Shown here: positions 8,747 through 17,773 of the stretch, piece by piece
How the letters are laid out: every line of letters starts with the position of its first letter
Numbering within the stretch: the stretch's first letter is position 1
Source: Mycolicibacter longobardus
GTDB taxonomy: Bacteria > Actinomycetota > Actinomycetes > Mycobacteriales > Mycobacteriaceae
Assembly: GCF_002102265.1 (NCBI RefSeq)
Contig: NZ_LQPG01000039.1
Coordinates: 83,302 to 147,301, forward strand
Length of the DNA stretch: 64,000 nt
Direction: 5' to 3'
Position numbers and translations under genes: made by a program
Notes under the pieces: model-generated
Database searches by the model: none
What the model was told of the DNA's origin: nothing
What the model saw: only the letters and a program-made list of their open reading frames with translations

Positions 8747-9069
8747 ACACCTAGCGGCCGGCGGGGATGGATGAACGATAAGTCGGCATCCCCCCCGCCG
8801 CCCCGGGCCGCGCGCTCATCGCGGCAGTCGTCGAACAACCTGTCCGCGACGTGCCAACCGCTGCGGGAGACACGGCACCCACCAGGGCAATTGGCCGATT
8901 GATCGATCGCATTGCTGGGAAGCCTGAGAATGCTTTCCGGCACGGTTTTCTGAAGTGCGCGGGATCTGCCGCCTGGGCGCGTCGCGGCGGCAGATTCCGC
9001 CTTCCTGCTGCGTACGGTGAAGGTTGATGTACCGCGCGAAGCGGAACTACCCGCAGCCAAGGAGACCTC
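8747..9069. other. 323-nt non-coding stretch with a 10-bp inverted repeat
   Basis: No supportable gene. ATCTGCCGCC (8964-8973) and GGCGGCAGAT (8986-8995) form perfect arms around a 12-nt loop, about 75 nt before the next start. It may be a terminator of the preceding unit or a leader structure for the small-gene operon that follows. No T tract follows it. Confidence 0.45.
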
Positions 9070-9237
9070 GTGCAGAAGCTCGACAACCGATCAGCCGGCG
9101 TCATCGTCGACCTCGACACCGGCACTGTGATCGGCACGAATGTCCGCTACGTGGCCGAGGGCGTCGACGTCGACCAGTCGGACTCGGAGATCAGCGACGA
9201 GGCGGAGCGCAACGGAGTGGAGGTGTACGTACCGTGA
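9070..9237 (+). CDS. small tandem-paralogue protein 1, 55 aa
   Basis: GTG start with a strong AAGGAG ribosome binding site 6 nt upstream. The N-terminal half (KLDNRSAGVIVDLDTGTVIG, then TNVR) is nearly the same as that of the next gene, so the two are tandem duplicates that diverge at the C-terminus. This copy ends acidic (VDVDQSDSEISDEAERNG). The predicted core is a beta-hairpin around Asp-Thr-Gly. No family is recognised. Its stop overlaps the next start by 4 nt. Confidence 0.7.
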   Translation: MQKLDNRSAGVIVDLDTGTVIGTNVRYVAEGVDVDQSDSEISDEAERNGVEVYVP

Positions 9238-9401
9238 GGAAGCTCGAATACGGGTCCGACGGAGTCCTCATCGATATGGACACCGGCGCCGTGATCGGTA
9301 CCAACGTCCGCTGGTGCCCGCTCCTGCGACTCGATGACCCGCAGGACCAGGTCATGGCCTGGGCCGAGGTGCACGGGAAGGATGTGTTCGTTGATGGGTG
9401 A
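9234..9401 (+). CDS. small tandem-paralogue protein 2, 55 aa
   Basis: GTG overlaps the previous TGA (GTGA). The shared core is KLEYGSDGVLIDMDTGAVIG followed by TNVR; the C-terminus differs, with a Trp-Cys pair and LDDPQDQVMAWAEVHGKD. The duplication plus translational coupling suggests the two products work together or bind each other. Function unknown. A 22-codon frame starting at 9394 overlaps its end but is too short to call. Confidence 0.7.
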   Translation: MRKLEYGSDGVLIDMDTGAVIGTNVRWCPLLRLDDPQDQVMAWAEVHGKDVFVDG

Positions 9402-9466
9402 CCTCGCGGGCCTCGCCGCGATCCGTGGGCGCTTCGCTGCCCCTGGCCTGGGGCAGGGCTGACACC

Positions 9467-9631
9467 ATGGGCGAAACGTATCGTGTCATCTATCGTGACG
9501 GCACCTATATGGACACCGGACAGCCGCCGCCGGTCGATGAAACAGTCTGGGCCATCATCAATCTCGAGATAACAGACGGTGGCGACGCCTATCAACAACT
9601 GCTACGCACTCTCGGCGCTGCGCCGACCTAG
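9467..9631 (+). CDS. hypothetical small protein, 54 aa
   Basis: Starts MGETYRVIYRDGTYMDTGQP, an alternating beta pattern, then a helical end (DAYQQLLRTLGAA). The ribosome binding site is weak; it may be translated by coupling from the upstream genes. Not recognised. It is part of the run of tiny genes between 9.0 and 10.3 kb. Confidence 0.5.
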   Translation: MGETYRVIYRDGTYMDTGQPPPVDETVWAIINLEITDGGDAYQQLLRTLGAAPT

Positions 9632-9648
9632 CCACCGGGAGCATCACG

Positions 9649-10008
9649 ATGGGGACCAACTACTACGTCACTGGACCTGATATCGCCGAACTGGCCGGCG
9701 CTGAAACGGCCGGACTGCACATCGGTAAGAAGTCGGCGGGGTGGGACTTCTTGTTCCGGGCGCACCCACTGCTCCAGCTGGATTCGGTTGCCCAGTGGCG
9801 CGAGTTCGTTGCCAGCGCAGGGCGGGCGATCGTATCGGAGTACCACGAGGTACAAGACGTCAACGCCTTCTTTGAAATGGCGACGAGGCGCCCGGCCGAC
9901 GACCCAACAGTGAAGACGCACATCCGCACTTTGTCGGCAACGGCAACCGGCTACACCTATGACATGGCGACGCGCGGTGTGCCGTTCCTTGCCTGCGAGT
10001 TCTGCTGA
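9649..10008 (+). CDS. MGTNYY-family hypothetical protein, 119 aa
   Basis: Begins MGTNYYVTGPDIAE and then LHIGKKSAGWDFLFRAHP. These two blocks define a small family I know from phages and actinobacterial mobile elements, where a CxxC zinc pair usually sits between them. That pair is absent here (GPDIAELAGAETAG instead). Two cysteines occur only at the extreme C-terminus (LACEFC). The function of the family is unknown to me. The start is preceded by GGGAGC. It marks the phage/plasmid character of this flank. Confidence 0.72.
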   Translation: MGTNYYVTGPDIAELAGAETAGLHIGKKSAGWDFLFRAHPLLQLDSVAQWREFVASAGRAIVSEYHEVQDVNAFFEMATRRPADDPTVKTHIRTLSATATGYTYDMATRGVPFLACEFC

Positions 10009-10082
10009 GGCTCCCAACCCAGCCATCAGCGTCACGAAAGTACCGGAAGTACCGGAAGTACCAATCCACAACGGAGGCAGCG

Positions 10083-10268
10083 ATGGACCAGAGTTTTACC
10101 ATCAACCAGCCAGTTCAGGAAATTGCGACCGGACGTGTTGGCACGGTAGGGGTGATCGCCGGAGAGCCCATCGGCAGCCGCATCGGCGTCGATTGGGACA
10201 CCGACGACGGCACGATCTCCTACTACATGGTTGATAGCTTTATCTGTAACGGGTCGCGGGGTGTGTAG
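10083..10268 (+). CDS. hypothetical small beta-rich protein, 61 aa
   Basis: ATG 10083 has GGAGGC upstream with 6-nt spacing. The product MDQSFTINQPVQEIATGRVG continues as a Gly/Asp-rich small beta barrel-like chain (IGVDWDTDDGTISYYMVD), reminiscent of short KOW/SH3-like proteins, but this is inference. It is the last of the left small-gene cluster; the metabolic cargo begins after it. Confidence 0.6.
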   Translation: MDQSFTINQPVQEIATGRVGTVGVIAGEPIGSRIGVDWDTDDGTISYYMVDSFICNGSRGV

Positions 10269-10332
10269 GACTGTTACCGACGTGCGGTCCGCTATGGAGT
10301 TTCCACGTCGAACACGGCGTTATCTGTAACGG
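10240..10332. repeat. 13-nt direct repeat TTATCTGTAACGG at cluster boundary
   Basis: Copies at 10240-10252 (inside the end of the 61-aa gene) and 10320-10332 bracket 67 nt where the small-gene region gives way to the TetR/P450/mce block. A TGTTACCG inverted copy lies at 10272. It might be a recombination scar or a binding site; the region 10269-10491 has no gene. Confidence 0.4.
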
Positions 10333-10491
10333 TGTAACCGGCTAGCGGGTGCGGGCTTCGGTCATGCCTGCGCTTCAGCTATACCTGCTGCCGCGTAGAC
10401 GCTCGCGGCCCATTCCTCGGCGAGATATCGACCTCTGCTCAACGATCTGCGCCGGAATTCGGGCGCATGGGCTCGAGGTGGTCCGCGTTGA

Positions 10492-11109
10492 TCAGCGTGG
10501 TGGTGTGGGATCTGCAGTAGCCGGGAGGACGGCGTCGAGGAGGAGTCGTCCCGCTTCTTCCATTCTCGGCCGCTCGCCCAGCACGCGGTCACGCAGGGCG
10601 CGGGTGGCCGGTGGTAGCCGCGGTGCGTCCAGCGCGAAAACCATTCCCAGGACGGCCAGCGAGACCAACTCTCTGGCGGGGAAGTCCGCATCGGTGCCCA
10701 GCGCCGACACGATGACGTCGATCACCGGGCCGAACTCCCGGTCGATGACCTCGGCGCCCCGGCCCGCAACCAGTGCTTCGGCCGTGATGGTGACCAACAT
10801 GTTCCGATCTCGAACCGAAAACGCCGAGATGCGTTTGGCGAGAACGGCCGCGCCGTCACCGGCGGAACCGAATTCGGCCGGATCGAGGTCGGCAATCTGC
10901 CGTTGGTAGAAGGCCGACACCACTGCGTCGTAAAGGTCTTCCTTGGATGCGAAGTGATTCGCGATCGATTGGGCTCGGATGCCCACCCCTTTCGCGATTT
11001 GGGCGAGTGACGTATCGGCGTAGCCCTGATCGGCGAAGAGTTCAGTGGCCACGTCGACGATGCGCTGCCGAAGCGACTCCGGGCGTTCGGCTTTGCGTGG
11101 TCGTGCCAT
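10492..11109 (-). CDS. TetR-family transcriptional regulator, 205 aa
   Basis: N-terminal DNA-binding domain: LRQRIVDVATELFADQGYAD then helix-turn-helix TSLAQIAKGVGIRAQSIANHF and SKEDLYDAV, typical of TetR. The remainder (~150 aa) is an all-helical ligand-binding domain with no recognisable pocket residues. It diverges from the P450-mce operon across 71 nt that contains a palindrome at 11155-11173, so it most likely represses that operon and perhaps itself until a lipid or steroid-like ligand binds. A GGAGGG ribosome binding site precedes the ATG. Confidence 0.9.
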   Translation of the reverse strand: MARPRKAERPESLRQRIVDVATELFADQGYADTSLAQIAKGVGIRAQSIANHFASKEDLYDAVVSAFYQRQIADLDPAEFGSAGDGAAVLAKRISAFSVRDRNMLVTITAEALVAGRGAEVIDREFGPVIDVIVSALGTDADFPARELVSLAVLGMVFALDAPRLPPATRALRDRVLGERPRMEEAGRLLLDAVLPATADPTPPR

Positions 11110-11154
11110 GGCCCTCCTAACTCGGCGGACGAATCCGATCCTTGCACATTCAGA

Positions 11155-11173
11155 AACCTGATGGTATCAGTTT
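11155..11173. promoter_or_regulatory. candidate TetR operator for P450-mce operon
   Basis: CTGAT (11158-11162), a 3-nt centre, then ATCAG (11166-11170), extended outward by AA and TT matches at positions 11155-11156 and 11172-11173. It ends 8 nt before the P450 start and lies between the divergent regulator and operon, the usual place for such an operator. Confidence 0.6.
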
Positions 11174-11180
11174 AACGGTG

Positions 11181-12518
11181 ATGAATCCCCCGGAGGTGCA
11201 AGGACTCGGCCGTTTGCCTGCGCTTGGGCATGCCCTGCCCTTGCTGCGGGATCCACTGGGCCTGCTCCGTGCCGCCTACCAACAGGCCGGCCCGGTGTTC
11301 GCGCTGCATGCCCCGGGGCGCGACTTCGTCGTTCTCGCCGGTGCCGAGGCGAACCGATTCGCCCAAAAGGAAGGCAAGAGTGCGCTCATCAGCGGCCCGT
11401 TCTGGAACCGACTTCTGAAAGAGCATCAGGCCGTGCACCAGATCGTCGCCCTGGACGGGCCGGAGCACCAGGCACAGCGACGGCTCTACGGCGACGTGCT
11501 GTCCCGCAAGGCCGTCGGCGAGTACCAGCAGACCGCCGACGTGCGGATCCGGGAGACCCTCGATTCCGCCGTGGGCGGTGCTCCAGTCGAAATCAACTCC
11601 ACCACACGACTTCTGGTGACCCGGCTGGTCCACCATGTGACCACCGGCGCTGCCGAGGCGGTGGAAGAACCCGTGGCCAGGGCCATGATCGAGACCTTCC
11701 GCTGGCAGTCGAACGCCCTGCTACTCGGGAAGTGGCCGAGTGCTGCGCTGCGGCTTCCCGCCTACAAGCGGAGCAAGCAGGTCTGGGACGCGTTCCTGTC
11801 CGACCTGACCGCCCGGGAGATCGACGGTGATACACCCGCGACGGACGGCTGGTTCGCCCGTGTCCGCACTGGGAGGCAGCAACTTCCCGAATCGTTCGGC
11901 GCCGCAGATACCCGCACGGCAGCCGCGCTACCCTTCATCGCCGGCGTGGACACGGTGGGCGCGACCCTTGGTTTCGCGCTCTACGAACTGCACCGCCGCC
12001 CCGAACTTCTTGCCCTGGTCCGGGCCGAAGTGGACGAATGCTACACGGCCGCAGGCGGTTCACCAGATGTAACCGCCCTGCGGGCATGTCCGAACCTGTC
12101 CGGCCTCATCCACGAGTGTCTGCGGCTCTACCCCGCCGCGTTCGCGATGTATCGCACCGCTGTCGACGATTTCGACTTCGCCGGCTGCCGCATCCGTCGC
12201 GGGCAGGACGTCTTGCTGTACACCACGGCCGACCATTTCGACGCCGAGAAGTTCCCCTCTCCCATGCGCTTGGACGTAGGACGGCTGGAACGTAGTGAGT
12301 ACAAGGGGCGCTCCTTCGCCCCGTACGGCGCCGGTCCGCACATCTGCCTGGGTGCCAGCATGGGCGATGCCCTGCTCCATACGGCGGTGGCATCCATCGT
12401 CCACCACTTCCAGATCCGCCTCGTGGACGCCGAGAGGCCGCCGCGGATCGTCTACGACCCATCCCTGACGATCAGCCACCGGCACCGCATGCACGTGCTG
12501 TCCGCCCGGGACGCATGA
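11181..12518 (+). CDS. cytochrome P450, 445 aa
   Basis: Haem-thiolate monooxygenase. Visible motifs are the I-helix oxygen-activation site AGVDTVG (~residue 254), the K-helix ExxR as ECLR (~312) and the haem-binding loop FAPYGAGPHICLG with its Cys ligand near residue 389. No ferredoxin or reductase gene is adjacent. I chose ATG 11181 over an upstream TTG because the latter would run through the palindromic operator. Its stop overlaps the first yrbE start (ATGATG), so it is the first gene of the mce operon and probably hydroxylates the imported lipid. The substrate cannot be read from the sequence. Confidence 0.93.
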   Translation: MNPPEVQGLGRLPALGHALPLLRDPLGLLRAAYQQAGPVFALHAPGRDFVVLAGAEANRFAQKEGKSALISGPFWNRLLKEHQAVHQIVALDGPEHQAQRRLYGDVLSRKAVGEYQQTADVRIRETLDSAVGGAPVEINSTTRLLVTRLVHHVTTGAAEAVEEPVARAMIETFRWQSNALLLGKWPSAALRLPAYKRSKQVWDAFLSDLTAREIDGDTPATDGWFARVRTGRQQLPESFGAADTRTAAALPFIAGVDTVGATLGFALYELHRRPELLALVRAEVDECYTAAGGSPDVTALRACPNLSGLIHECLRLYPAAFAMYRTAVDDFDFAGCRIRRGQDVLLYTTADHFDAEKFPSPMRLDVGRLERSEYKGRSFAPYGAGPHICLGASMGDALLHTAVASIVHHFQIRLVDAERPPRIVYDPSLTISHRHRMHVLSARDA

Positions 12519-13369
12519 TGCCGGCTATCGGGCTGTTGAGTCCCAGCCGGGGAGCAGTGGCCGTCGATGCCGCACGGTCGTATCTGCGTGCGCATCCGGT
12601 CGCTGCCATCGAGACGGTGGGAAGCCAGGCGGTGCTGGGGGTGCGCTGTCTGCAATACCTCGTCGTCGACGTCCTCGCCAGGCGCTTTCCGGCCAAGGAG
12701 TTCGTCCGCCAGGGTGCGTTCATGGCCGGAAGTGCTGTGCTGCCAACACTGTTGGTCGCGATCCCGATCGCGGTCACGCTGTCCATCCAGTTCGCGTTGT
12801 TGGCCGGGCAGGTGGGCGCTACCTCACTGGCCGGTGCGGCCAGCGGACTGGCGGTGGTGCGCCAGGGGGCCTCGTTGGTGGCAGCGGTGTTGATGGCATC
12901 GGCCGTCGGATCCGCGATCTGCGCTGACCTGGGATCGCGGACCATGCGCGAAGAGATCGACGCGCTGGAAGTGATGGGGGTGTCGCCGATTCGTCGATTG
13001 GTGGTCCCACGGGCGGCGGCGGCGATGCTCGTGGGCGTCGGCCTCACCGGAATCACCTGCCTGGTGGGGTTTTTGGCGAGTTACCTGTTCAACATCTACT
13101 TCCAGCATGGGGCGCCGGGCAGTTTCGTGGCCACTTTCTCATCGTTCGCCACATCCGGCGATCTGCTGATCGCGTTACTGAAGGCTGTGCTGTTCGGGCT
13201 GATCGTGGCGGTCGTCGCCTGTGACAAGGGACTGCGCACCACCGGCGGCCCTGCGGGGGTGGCCAACTCGGTGAACGCGGCGGTGGTGGAGTCGATTCTG
13301 GTGTTGATGGTCATCAACGTCGCGATCAGCCAGGCGTATGTGCTCCTGGTACCACGGCACGGGTTGTGA
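12515..13369 (+). CDS. yrbEA: YrbE-type MCE permease A, 284 aa
   Basis: MlaE/YrbE-family integral membrane permease. It has five or so hydrophobic segments and the conserved cytoplasmic loop RTMREEIDALEVMGVSPIRR, which in this family contacts the MceG/MlaF-type ATPase. It pairs with YrbE-B to form the membrane channel of the ABC-like Mce lipid importer. It is co-transcribed with the P450 (4-bp overlap upstream) and lies 27 nt before yrbEB. The ATPase is not in this window and may be supplied in trans. Confidence 0.94.
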   Translation: MMPAIGLLSPSRGAVAVDAARSYLRAHPVAAIETVGSQAVLGVRCLQYLVVDVLARRFPAKEFVRQGAFMAGSAVLPTLLVAIPIAVTLSIQFALLAGQVGATSLAGAASGLAVVRQGASLVAAVLMASAVGSAICADLGSRTMREEIDALEVMGVSPIRRLVVPRAAAAMLVGVGLTGITCLVGFLASYLFNIYFQHGAPGSFVATFSSFATSGDLLIALLKAVLFGLIVAVVACDKGLRTTGGPAGVANSVNAAVVESILVLMVINVAISQAYVLLVPRHGL

Positions 13370-13396
13370 CCTGATGGGCACACAGGGCGTCTCGGC

Positions 13397-14254
13397 ATGG
13401 CGCTAGCAACCTACCGGCCGCCCGGTGCGCAGGTGCTGCTCACGGCGGCAGGCACCGTCGCGCAGAGCATGCGCAGGCTCGGCCACATGCTGTCCTACTT
13501 CATCGAGGCCATCGCATCGATCCCGGTGGCGCTGCGCCACTACCGGCATGAGTTCTTCCGGCTGCTCTCGGATGTGACGTGGGGTAACGGATCCTTGGTT
13601 GCCGGCGGCGGAACAGCCGGAGTCGCCGCGGTTCTCGGTATCACCGCCGGGGCGTTGATCGGGATCGAAGGGTACAACCTGCTGGATCTGTTGGGCTTGG
13701 GTCCGGCGACGGGATTCGTCTCCTCGTTGGTGTCCACCCGCGAACTGGCTCCGATGATGGCCGCGCTGGCGTTCGCCATGCAGGCAGGTTGCCGATTCAC
13801 CGCACAACTCGGGGCGATGCGGATCAACGAGGAGATCGACGCGCTGGACTCGCTGGCCATCCGGCCGATTCCCTACCTGGTGACCACAAGGCTGCTGGCA
13901 TCGGCGGTGGCGGTGGTACCGCTGTACATCATGTGTCTGGGTATGAGCTATGTGTCGGCCCAGGTCGTGGTCCGGTTCTCCGGCGGTGGCTCCTCCGGGG
14001 CGTACCTTCATTACTTCTCAATGATGTTGAGCCCCAACGACGTGGTGCTCTCGGTGCTCAAGGCGGTCGTCTTCGTGTGGATTGCCGCGGCCATCCAATG
14101 TTACTTCGGGTTCTTCGCGAGGGGTGGACCCGAAGGTGTCGGGGTGGCCGCCGGTCATGCCATGCGATCGGCCATCACCGTCGTCGTCACCTTGAACATG
14201 CTGTTGACCATGGCGCTGTGGGGGATAGACGCCGGGGCGAGGTTCGGCGGTTAG
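13397..14254 (+). CDS. yrbEB: YrbE-type MCE permease B, 285 aa
   Basis: Second MlaE/YrbE permease, with the family loop MRINEEIDALDSLAIRPIPY and membrane segments such as GFVSSLVSTRELAPMMAALA. It forms the inner-membrane heterodimer with YrbE-A. Length is typical. It is separated from mceA by only two bases, so translation is probably coupled. No defects seen. Confidence 0.94.
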   Translation: MALATYRPPGAQVLLTAAGTVAQSMRRLGHMLSYFIEAIASIPVALRHYRHEFFRLLSDVTWGNGSLVAGGGTAGVAAVLGITAGALIGIEGYNLLDLLGLGPATGFVSSLVSTRELAPMMAALAFAMQAGCRFTAQLGAMRINEEIDALDSLAIRPIPYLVTTRLLASAVAVVPLYIMCLGMSYVSAQVVVRFSGGGSSGAYLHYFSMMLSPNDVVLSVLKAVVFVWIAAAIQCYFGFFARGGPEGVGVAAGHAMRSAITVVVTLNMLLTMALWGIDAGARFGG

Positions 14255-14256
14255 GT

Positions 14257-15669
14257 ATGGCGAATTCGTTCGATGTCAGTGGACGCGGCTGGTCCGACCG
14301 CCAACTGTTGCTCGGCGGTGCGATCGTGCTTGTCGTCATCGCGCTCGTCACCGGTGTACTGCTGGCCAAGTCGCAGGGACGACTTGACCAGCGGGTCCGG
14401 GTGCGCGCCGAAATGGTCAACGTCGGCGATGGCCTGCCGGAACGGGCCGACGTGAAGTTCCGCGGGCTGCTGGTCGGCGCGGTCAACAGGGTGGAACCGG
14501 CCCAGGACGGTCAACCCAACATCGTGCACATCGACCTCAAACCCGAAGCAGCGCTGGGGATACCAAACACCGTCACCGCGCGGGTAGTACCGAGCAATGT
14601 GTTCGCAGTCTCGTCGGTTCAGCTTGTCGACCATGGTTACGGCGAACACCTGCACGACGGCGCGGTCCTCGCCGAGGACGCCGAACTACCGACGGTGTTG
14701 TTCCAGAACACCACCGATCGGCTGCGCCAGATCCTGGCGGCGACCGAACGCTCCGACACCGACCCGCCCGTGGGGATCATGAGATTGGCTGCCCAGGCCA
14801 CCGACGGACGCGGCGACGAACTGCTGCGCTCGGGGGCGCGCCTACAGCGCATCCTCACCGAGTTGAACCAACTCGTATCGGCCGACCCACACGGGCCGTC
14901 CACCGTTACGGCGCTCAACGAAATGACGCGCGCACTCAATTCCACTGCCCCGGGCCTGCTGGACTCGTTGGAGCAAGCCGTCGTTCCGCTGCGGACGGTC
15001 GCCGAGCAGGAGGCGCAACTGGACAGTCTGCTGTCGGCGGGACTACGAACCTCCGGAACCGTGTCGACGGCGATCAACAACCACATCGACCGACTGATCG
15101 GTATCACCACCCATCTCGAACCGGTGATCGGCGTATTGGCTATGAACCAGGACCAGTTCGTGCCCATCGCGACCCGAATACGCCGACTGTCCGACGCCGT
15201 GCTGACCCAGGGGTGGAATTCTGAACGTCAACTGTTCGCGATCAAGGTGATCGTGTCCTTCACGCCGGTATGGACGTACCTGCGTGCCGACTGTCCGCGC
15301 TTCGGGCCACTCAAGGGGCCCAGTTGCCAATCCGCCCCCGATGTACCCGCCCGTTACGCCCTGCCGGACAAGCTGCTGCCGGAAAGCTACCGACCACCGC
15401 CGGATCTGGCGCCGCCGCCGGACGCGGTGCTGCCGGCACCGGACCTGATCGCCGACCCCGACGCCCCCGCGCCGTCGCCCGCCGGGGTTGTCGCACCGGC
15501 CTCCTACGGCGGCAACGTCGGCCCGGTGGGCAGTCCCGGTGAGCGCGACGCACTTTCGGCGATCCTCGGCGGGCAGGTCAGCCCGGCCCAGCAACTGCTG
15601 CTCGGGCCGGTGGCGCGCGGAACCCAGGTGAGTGTCAGTCCGGATCCGGATGCGGCGGGTGGGTCTTGA
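14257..15669 (+). CDS. mceA: MceA, Mce-family substrate-binding protein, 470 aa
   Basis: One N-terminal signal-anchor (LLLGGAIVLVVIALVTGVLLA), then the MCE domain (EMVNVGDGLPERADVKFRGL; LVGAVNRVE), then a long alpha-helical region and a Pro-rich tail (PPPDLAPPPDAVLPAPDL). Mce proteins assemble as a hetero-hexamer forming a channel across the cell envelope for lipids. ATG 14257 follows the yrbEB stop directly; the open frame extends far upstream but that part overlaps yrbEB. The tail probably lies in the outer envelope. Confidence 0.93.
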   Translation: MANSFDVSGRGWSDRQLLLGGAIVLVVIALVTGVLLAKSQGRLDQRVRVRAEMVNVGDGLPERADVKFRGLLVGAVNRVEPAQDGQPNIVHIDLKPEAALGIPNTVTARVVPSNVFAVSSVQLVDHGYGEHLHDGAVLAEDAELPTVLFQNTTDRLRQILAATERSDTDPPVGIMRLAAQATDGRGDELLRSGARLQRILTELNQLVSADPHGPSTVTALNEMTRALNSTAPGLLDSLEQAVVPLRTVAEQEAQLDSLLSAGLRTSGTVSTAINNHIDRLIGITTHLEPVIGVLAMNQDQFVPIATRIRRLSDAVLTQGWNSERQLFAIKVIVSFTPVWTYLRADCPRFGPLKGPSCQSAPDVPARYALPDKLLPESYRPPPDLAPPPDAVLPAPDLIADPDAPAPSPAGVVAPASYGGNVGPVGSPGERDALSAILGGQVSPAQQLLLGPVARGTQVSVSPDPDAAGGS

Positions 15670-16718
15670 GATCCCGATCCGCCGGTATCGGCTTCGCGTT
15701 GTTCCTGGTGGTGGCGGCCGTGGCGACCACTCTGGTGTACGGCACGCTGAGCCGGGACACCACCGGACGCACCGATGAGTACTCGGCCATGTTCACCGAC
15801 GCAACCGGTTTGCGCGAAGGAGACGACGTGCGCACCGCCGGGGTGCGGGTGGGCCGGGTCGAATCGGTTTCCCTCGCCGGGAGCCTCGCGAAGGTGACCT
15901 TCCGCATCCACAGCGACCAGGTGATCTACGGGAACACCGTGGCCTCGGTGCGGTATCAGAACATCGTGGGTCAGCGATATCTGGGGCTGTCCCGGGGCCG
16001 GATCGGCGACCCCGCCCGGCGGCTGTCCCCGGGTGCTGAACTGCCGGTGGACCACACCGAACCGTCGTTCGACGTCGGAGCCCTGCTGAACGGATTCGAA
16101 CCACTGTTCACCCTGCTCGACCCCGCGGAAGCCGACAAACTGTCGAAGGCCCTGCTGGACGCCTTTCAGGGCGATTCGGCCGCCATCGCCCATTTTGTCT
16201 CCCAGAGCACCGAACTCACCGCCGCCTTCGCCGGCCGCGACCAGATGCTCGGTGACCTCATCGACGGCCTCAACTCCGTCGCGACGGATCTGGCACGCCA
16301 AGACGACAACCTCAACAGCGTCATCGACAACGCACGCCGGGTGGTGACCGAGCTGAACCAGCGTCGCGACACCGTGGTCTCGTCGGTCGGCGCGCTGCGA
16401 CACGTTTCCGAACGCCTCGCGGCCATCGGCGACAACACCTACCCGCAGTTCAGCGAGATGGTGCACCGGGAACCGGGATTCGCCGCACACATGGTCGAGA
16501 ACCACGACCAGATAGCGTTTCTGGGTTCGAATCTGCCGCTGCTGCTCAAGGGTCTGGCGCGGGTGTCGCAGGACGGCAGCTACGGCAACGCCTACGCGTG
16601 CAGCCTCAACCTCATGGGCTTCTTCCCCGGACTCAACGATCTGGTGCCCGCGATCGTGCGACGTGCCTCACCGGGCGACGACGTGAAGAACTCACAGAAA
16701 TGCAGACCGGCCGAATGA
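15666..16718 (+). CDS. mceB: MceB, Mce-family protein, 350 aa
   Basis: N-terminal membrane anchor (FALFLVVAAVATTLVYGTL), MCE domain (MFTDATGLREGDDVRTAGVR; VGRVESVSL) and helical C-terminal half. I take the TTG at 15666 as the start because it overlaps the mceA stop (TTGA) and the anchor begins immediately. A conserved C-terminal cysteine pair (YACSLN...SQKC) is typical of this subfamily. It occupies the second position in the canonical mceA-F order. Confidence 0.92.
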   Translation: MRSRSAGIGFALFLVVAAVATTLVYGTLSRDTTGRTDEYSAMFTDATGLREGDDVRTAGVRVGRVESVSLAGSLAKVTFRIHSDQVIYGNTVASVRYQNIVGQRYLGLSRGRIGDPARRLSPGAELPVDHTEPSFDVGALLNGFEPLFTLLDPAEADKLSKALLDAFQGDSAAIAHFVSQSTELTAAFAGRDQMLGDLIDGLNSVATDLARQDDNLNSVIDNARRVVTELNQRRDTVVSSVGALRHVSERLAAIGDNTYPQFSEMVHREPGFAAHMVENHDQIAFLGSNLPLLLKGLARVSQDGSYGNAYACSLNLMGFFPGLNDLVPAIVRRASPGDDVKNSQKCRPAE

Positions 16719-17773
16719 GATTCAAGCAACGAATGTCCGCAACGATCCGAACGGTGCGCGATCGCCCGCTGGAGTCCTACCCTCCGCTGTGGGTCGGTGT
16801 GATTGCGCTGTCGCTGGTGGTGGTGCTGCTGGCCGGGCTGCTGATCGGCCGATCCGCCGGGGCCGGCTACACGCACTATCAGGCCGATTTCCTGCAGGCC
16901 GCTCAATTGCGGGCTGGTGACAATGTGACGGTGGCGGGCGTGAGCGTGGGTGAAGTCCAACGGGTGAGTCTGGCCGGGACCAAGGTCGTCGTGGACCTGC
17001 GGGTACGAAGCGATGTCCCGCTGGGCAGCCAGACGCGGGCTGCGATCAAGTTGACGACGTTGTTGGGTTCGCGCTACCTCGAACTGCGGCCGGCCGGGCC
17101 GAATCGCCTCCAGAACAACCGGATTGGGATGTCCTACACCGAGGTTCCCTACGATCTGCAGGCGTTGCTGGCCGACGCGACCACCACCGTCGAAACTCTG
17201 GACACCGCGCAGATGGCCAGCGCGATGGGCGTTCTCGCCAACCAACTCGACGGGTTGCCGGCCGCACTGCCCCCGGCGATGACCAATCTGCGCACGCTGT
17301 CCGAGATCATCGCCGACCGCCGTGATCAGATCGGCGCCCTGCTGGAAGCAACGCAGACCATCACCAGCACCCTGCAGCGCCAGCAGGCCGGCCTCGGTCA
17401 ACTGGTGTACCAGGGGCGGGACCTGCTGGGCGAGTTCGTTTCTCGCAGGGCGGCTTTCAGCCAGATGATGGCCGCACTGACCCGGATCGTCGACCTGCTC
17501 AGCCGCGCTGTCGGGCCGGACCGCGCAGCGTTCGAGGAGATGCTGGTCAGCATGCGTGACCTGACCGCGATGATCAGCGAACACGACGACCTGTTCCGCA
17601 ACCTGCTGCAGGCACTTCCGCTCCCGATCCGAAACATCACGAACGCGACCGGCTACTCACCGTCGCTCGAGTTCAATCTCACCAACGGACTGCTCGTCGA
17701 CGACTGGATGTGCGCGATCAGCGGCCGGGCCAAGCAATTCCACATGATCGAATACTTCAAGGATTGCGCATGA
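16715..17773 (+). CDS. mceC: MceC, Mce-family protein, 352 aa
   Basis: ATGA overlap with mceB (ATG 16715); an in-frame ATG at 16700 is an alternative. Anchor segment VGVIALSLVVVLLAGLLIG, then MCE domain (FLQAAQLRAGDNVTVAGVSV, GEVQRVSL), then a helical region with heptad-like Leu/Ile spacing around residues 170-290. Component C of the hetero-hexameric Mce channel. Complete and of usual length. Confidence 0.92.
   Translation: MRFKQRMSATIRTVRDRPLESYPPLWVGVIALSLVVVLLAGLLIGRSAGAGYTHYQADFLQAAQLRAGDNVTVAGVSVGEVQRVSLAGTKVVVDLRVRSDVPLGSQTRAAIKLTTLLGSRYLELRPAGPNRLQNNRIGMSYTEVPYDLQALLADATTTVETLDTAQMASAMGVLANQLDGLPAALPPAMTNLRTLSEIIADRRDQIGALLEATQTITSTLQRQQAGLGQLVYQGRDLLGEFVSRRAAFSQMMAALTRIVDLLSRAVGPDRAAFEEMLVSMRDLTAMISEHDDLFRNLLQALPLPIRNITNATGYSPSLEFNLTNGLLVDDWMCAISGRAKQFHMIEYFKDCA

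Noticed and set aside
10040..10062. Tandem GTACCGGAA units before the 61-aa gene
   Set aside because: Only two and a half 9-nt units, with no second locus; too little to call a functional repeat.
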